From: JALZEG01 sp046263255
GTDB lineage: Bacteria; Actinomycetota; CADDZG01; WHSQ01
Reading direction: 5' to 3'
Assembly: GCA_046263255.1 (NCBI GenBank)
Contig: JBHELD010000041.1
Span: 16,998 to 80,997 of the forward strand
Length of the DNA stretch: 64,000 bases
The notes beneath the pieces were generated by a model. That model saw nothing but the letters and a program-made list of their open reading frames with translations, did no database searches and had not been told where the DNA came from. Position numbers and translations under genes: made by a program. The stretch's first letter is position 1. The number at the start of each line of letters is the position of its first letter. Below, in pieces: positions 61,106-64,000 of this stretch.

Positions 61106-63391
61106 ATGAGCAAGGTCCCAGCCGCGCTGAAGCGCGTGGTGCTCGGGCGCCCCATGTCCTCGGGAGAGCTCGAGCACACGCTGCTCCCGAAGGTCATCGC
61201 CCTGCCGGTCTTCTCGTCGGACCCGCTGTCCTCGAACGCCTACGCGACGCAGGAGGCCCTCATCGTGCTCGCCGCCGCGGGGGCCGCCGGGATGAACCTC
61301 ATCTTCCCGGTCTCGATCGCGGTCGCGACGCTCCTCGCGATCGTCGTGACGTCTTACCGGCAGACCGTCCGGGCATACCCCACGGGTGGCGGCGCCTACC
61401 GCGTATCGCACGAGAACCTCGGCATGTACCCCGGCCTCCTCGCCGCATCCGCGCTGCTCATCGACTACGTACTGACCGTGTCGGTGTCGATCACGGCGGG
61501 TGTCGAGGCGATCACGTCGGTATCGGAGGCGCTGACGGACGACCGCGTGACGATCGCGTTCGTCTTCATCGCGTTCGTGACGGTGATCAACCTGCGCGGC
61601 GTGAAGGAGTCAGGGACCCTCTTCGCGATCCCGACGTACGGCTTCGTCGCCTCGATCTATCTCATGATCGCTGCCGGGATCGCCCAGTGCCTCGGCGGGT
61701 GTCCGCAGGCGGCGAGCGCGTCGCAGATCGACCACCTGGAGATCACCGCGTCTGTCTCGATCGTCTTGATCTTCCGCGCGTTCGCGGCCGGGACCACGGC
61801 GCTGACCGGTGTGGAGGCGATCGCCGACGGCGTGCCGGCGTTCCGCTACCCGCAGTCGAGGAACGCCGCGACGACGTTGACGGTCATGGCCGCGCTCTCG
61901 ATCTCGATGTTCCTGGGAATCTCGTGGCTCGCGGATCACCTGAACGTCGTCTACACCCACGCGTCACACGGGGAGCACCAGCCGTCGGTCGTCGCGCAGA
62001 TCGCGGAGACGGTGTTCCACGGGGGCCCCCTCTTCTACGTCGTCCAGGGGATGTCGGCCGCGATCCTTATCCTCGCGGCGAACACCGCGTACCAGGACTT
62101 CCCGCGGCTGTCGTCGATCCTCGCGGCGGACCGCTACATGCCCCGGCAGTTCATGAACAGGGGCGACCGGCTCGTCTTCTCCAACGGCGTCATCATCCTG
62201 GCTCTGTTCGCGGGACTCCTCATCTACGTCTTCGACGCGAACCTCACGCGGCTGATCCAGCTCTACCTCGTCGGCGTGTTCATCTCGTTCACCCTGTCGC
62301 AGGCGGGCATGGTCGTGCGCGGCCGGAAGCTCAAGGAGCCGGGATGGAGGCGCAGCGCCGCGATCAGCGCCTTCGGCGGGTCGATCACCGGCATCGTCCT
62401 CGTCGTCATCGGCGCGTCGAAGTTCGTCCACGGCGCGTGGATCGTGATCGCGGTGATCCCCGTGCTGATGTACGCCATGAGGTCGGTGCACAATCACTAC
62501 ACCGCCGTGGAGGAGGAGCTCGCACATCCGGCGCGCCGCCCCCCCGACCGGCGCCCGGCCCACCAGCACATGGTGATCTACGTCACCACGATGGACGCCG
62601 CGGTCGAGCGAGCGCTCGGATACGCGCGCGCGATGCGCCCGGCCCACATCTCCGCGGTGACGTTCGACACGGCCGACTTCCGCCTGTGGAAGCGGCTCGC
62701 GCCCGACATCCCCATCGAGCTCGCGCCCCAGGACATGCGACGTCACAGGGCGATACAGGCGTTCCTGAGGCGCAAGCGCGCCGACCTGCAGCTCGACGAG
62801 GACGACTTCCTCACGTTGATCATCCCGGAGATCCTCGAGAGCGCGAGCCTCTTCGAGATCTTCCGGCGGCCGGCGCTCCATCGCCTGAAGGGGTCGTTGT
62901 TGACGGAGCCGGGAGTGCAGGTCCTGGACGTCCCGGTGGTCAGGCGCGACATCGACCCGCATCTCGACCAGAGCCACGAGCCCGTGCGCAACTACACCGT
63001 GGTCCTCGTCTCGGGAGTGCACAACGCGACCCTCCAGGCGTTCGAGTACGCGGAGACGCTGCAGTCGATCGACATCAGGGCCGTCTCCTTCGGTCTCGAC
63101 GACGCCCAGACCGCTCGCCTGATCGAGCAGTGGGCGACGATCGGGATCCCACACCCGCTGGAGATCGAGGCATCCCCCTTCCGCGACATCGGGACGTCCC
63201 TCGTCCACTATCTGCGCCAGTTCCGGGCGGACGGGCTCGAGCGGACGGTGACCGTCGTGCTGCCCGAGTTCGTCGTCAAGAAGACCCGCCACCAGATCCT
63301 GCACAACCAGACGGCGCTGATCGTGAAGCGGAGGCTGCTGTTCGAGCGCGGCACGGTCGCGGTCAGCGTCCCCTATCACCTCGAGAGGTAG
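61106..63391 (+). CDS. APC family amino acid permease with long cytoplasmic C-terminus
   Basis: 761-aa permease. The N-terminal ~470 residues hold about 12 membrane segments and the APC signatures ALPVFSSDPLSSNAYATQEAL (split, about residues 32-52), GGGAYRVSHENLG and TALTGVEAIADGVPAF (about 232-247). The last ~280 residues are hydrophilic, with UspA-like features (MVIYVTTMDAAVERALGYARAM, split). This matches the large actinobacterial permeases next to trkA (Rv2690c). Substrate unknown; the neighbouring K+ regulators suggest a link to ion or amino acid homeostasis, possibly K+ uptake. Confidence 0.87.
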   Translation: MSKVPAALKRVVLGRPMSSGELEHTLLPKVIALPVFSSDPLSSNAYATQEALIVLAAAGAAGMNLIFPVSIAVATLLAIVVTSYRQTVRAYPTGGGAYRVSHENLGMYPGLLAASALLIDYVLTVSVSITAGVEAITSVSEALTDDRVTIAFVFIAFVTVINLRGVKESGTLFAIPTYGFVASIYLMIAAGIAQCLGGCPQAASASQIDHLEITASVSIVLIFRAFAAGTTALTGVEAIADGVPAFRYPQSRNAATTLTVMAALSISMFLGISWLADHLNVVYTHASHGEHQPSVVAQIAETVFHGGPLFYVVQGMSAAILILAANTAYQDFPRLSSILAADRYMPRQFMNRGDRLVFSNGVIILALFAGLLIYVFDANLTRLIQLYLVGVFISFTLSQAGMVVRGRKLKEPGWRRSAAISAFGGSITGIVLVVIGASKFVHGAWIVIAVIPVLMYAMRSVHNHYTAVEEELAHPARRPPDRRPAHQHMVIYVTTMDAAVERALGYARAMRPAHISAVTFDTADFRLWKRLAPDIPIELAPQDMRRHRAIQAFLRRKRADLQLDEDDFLTLIIPEILESASLFEIFRRPALHRLKGSLLTEPGVQVLDVPVVRRDIDPHLDQSHEPVRNYTVVLVSGVHNATLQAFEYAETLQSIDIRAVSFGLDDAQTARLIEQWATIGIPHPLEIEASPFRDIGTSLVHYLRQFRADGLERTVTVVLPEFVVKKTRHQILHNQTALIVKRRLLFERGTVAVSVPYHLER

Positions 63392-63467
63392 GGCTCGTCC
63401 CGGGAGGGGTTCCGCGGCGCCCCGTCGAAGACTTGAGGCCCTGGACGGCCTGCGGGCGGAGGTTCTC

Positions 63468-63899
63468 GTGAAACGTGTGACCGTGCTGGTACTCGTCGTC
63501 GCGGCGCTCGCCGGAGGAGCCGTCCTGGAGGGAGCGGCCGCGAAGCGGCCGAAGACGCGGGTCGTCGAGAGCTCCTACGCCCCCGACCCCTACTACGGGA
63601 TCCACGTCGCGACGCCCGAAGCGCAGGCCTCGGTGACGAGGCTGACGTTCGAGACGCGGCCCGGGGAGCGCGCCGTCGAGGTCGAGCTCCGCGACGAGGT
63701 CGGCGAGAGGGTCGGCGGGCGCATCTACCAGGGAGAGAGCTTCGTCGCCGCGTTCTGCGGCGCCACCGAGGCTCCGGTCGAGATCGATCCCTCCCAACCC
63801 GTGAGCGTCTGGGCGATGACCGGACCGTGCGCCGGTGGGCCCGGCCTGGCCACGCAGGGCACCGCGCGGGTGACGTTCCTCCGGCGCCCCTCGAGATGA
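63468..63899 (+). CDS. Small secreted protein of unknown function
   Basis: 143-aa protein with a signal peptide (about residues 1-24, ending GAAAK), then a beta-rich chain with two cysteines (FVAAFCGATEAPVEID and WAMTGPCAGGPG, about residues 90 and 119) likely to form a disulfide. GTG start after a GGAGG site. Its stop overlaps the next gene's ATG (ATGA). No family is recognised. Confidence 0.65.
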   Translation: MKRVTVLVLVVAALAGGAVLEGAAAKRPKTRVVESSYAPDPYYGIHVATPEAQASVTRLTFETRPGERAVEVELRDEVGERVGGRIYQGESFVAAFCGATEAPVEIDPSQPVSVWAMTGPCAGGPGLATQGTARVTFLRRPSR

Positions 63900-64000
63900 G
63901 AAAGCCGGTCACCCTCTCGCTCGCGCTGACGGCGACGCTCGCGCTCTCCGGAGCTGCCGCCGGGCAAGCGCGCGGCCGCGTGGTCGTCGAACCGTACGAG
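63896..64000 (+). CDS. Secreted protein (partial, cut by window end)
   Basis: The first 35 codons only: signal peptide MRKPVTLSLALTATLALSGA and the start of a mature part (RGRVVVEPYE). The ATG overlaps the stop of the previous secreted-protein gene (ATGA), so the two are coupled. The VVVEPYE start resembles the RVVESSYAPDPYYG start of its neighbour, hinting at related paralogues. Confidence 0.6.
   Translation, partial: MRKPVTLSLALTATLALSGAAAGQARGRVVVEPYE

Overview
The window is a GC-rich chromosomal segment of an actinobacterium (Actinomycetota). This rests on GC-biased third positions, many GTG starts, CarD, DUF3263, DUF4235, DUF2342 and DUF2520 families, a VirR-like LytR_C protein, and gene order that follows the Mycobacterium tuberculosis blocks Rv3626c to Rv3579c and Rv2690c to Rv2694c. 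It also carries a Bacillus SigH-type sigma factor after rlmB, as in Firmicutes, which points to a deep-branching or uncultured actinobacterial lineage. I cannot name the taxon from sequence alone.

Layout. 1-1350: end of an ECF-type cobalt/nickel transporter operon (cbiM, PDGLE/cbiN, cbiQ) behind a perfect TTGCAAC-type palindrome. 1.3-9.7 kb: PerM permease, glycerate kinase and otsA (divergent, 14 bp apart), otsB, a lipoprotein, two secreted proteins (one with a HEXXH site) and a DUF3263/LytR_C pair. 9.8-17.3 kb (minus): gdhA, tRNA-Thr(TGT), sigH, rlmB, cysS, ispF, ispD, carD, radA. 17.4-27.6 kb (minus): an accessory island with an ABC exporter and a tandemly duplicated two-gene module, each copy an exported Pro/Thr stalk protein with a conserved cytoplasmic tail overlapping a membrane GAF-GGDEF diguanylate cyclase. 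27.9-45.7 kb (minus): clpC, a binding-protein lipoprotein, lysS, coaX, panC, DUF2520, an M4 protease, folK/B/P/E, ftsH, hpt, tilS and a DUF2342 metalloprotease. 45.7-50.1 kb: small proteins, then a plus-strand MgtE-type transporter with a PhoU/TrkA_C partner. 50.1-51.2 kb: a degraded integrative element (tyrosine-integrase remnant) next to tRNA-Thr(CGT). 51.2-57.9 kb (minus): an RTX-like protein, holB, an MFS-thymidylate kinase fusion and topA. 58.1-64 kb: DedA, HD protein and two TrkA subunits, then an OB-fold protein, an APC permease and two small secreted proteins, the last cut by the window end.

How the genes work together. The minus-strand 11-45 kb block is an ancient housekeeping neighbourhood (folate, pantothenate/CoA, isoprenoid precursors, Lys/Cys-tRNA synthesis, proteolysis, purine salvage, tRNA modification). 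Its most striking interruption is the stalk/diguanylate-cyclase island between clpC and radA, which I regard as the best candidate for an undescribed system: a cell-surface module translationally and probably physically coupled to c-di-GMP synthesis. Two essential genes (ispD and the MFS-tmk fusion) lack any canonical start codon at the expected place.
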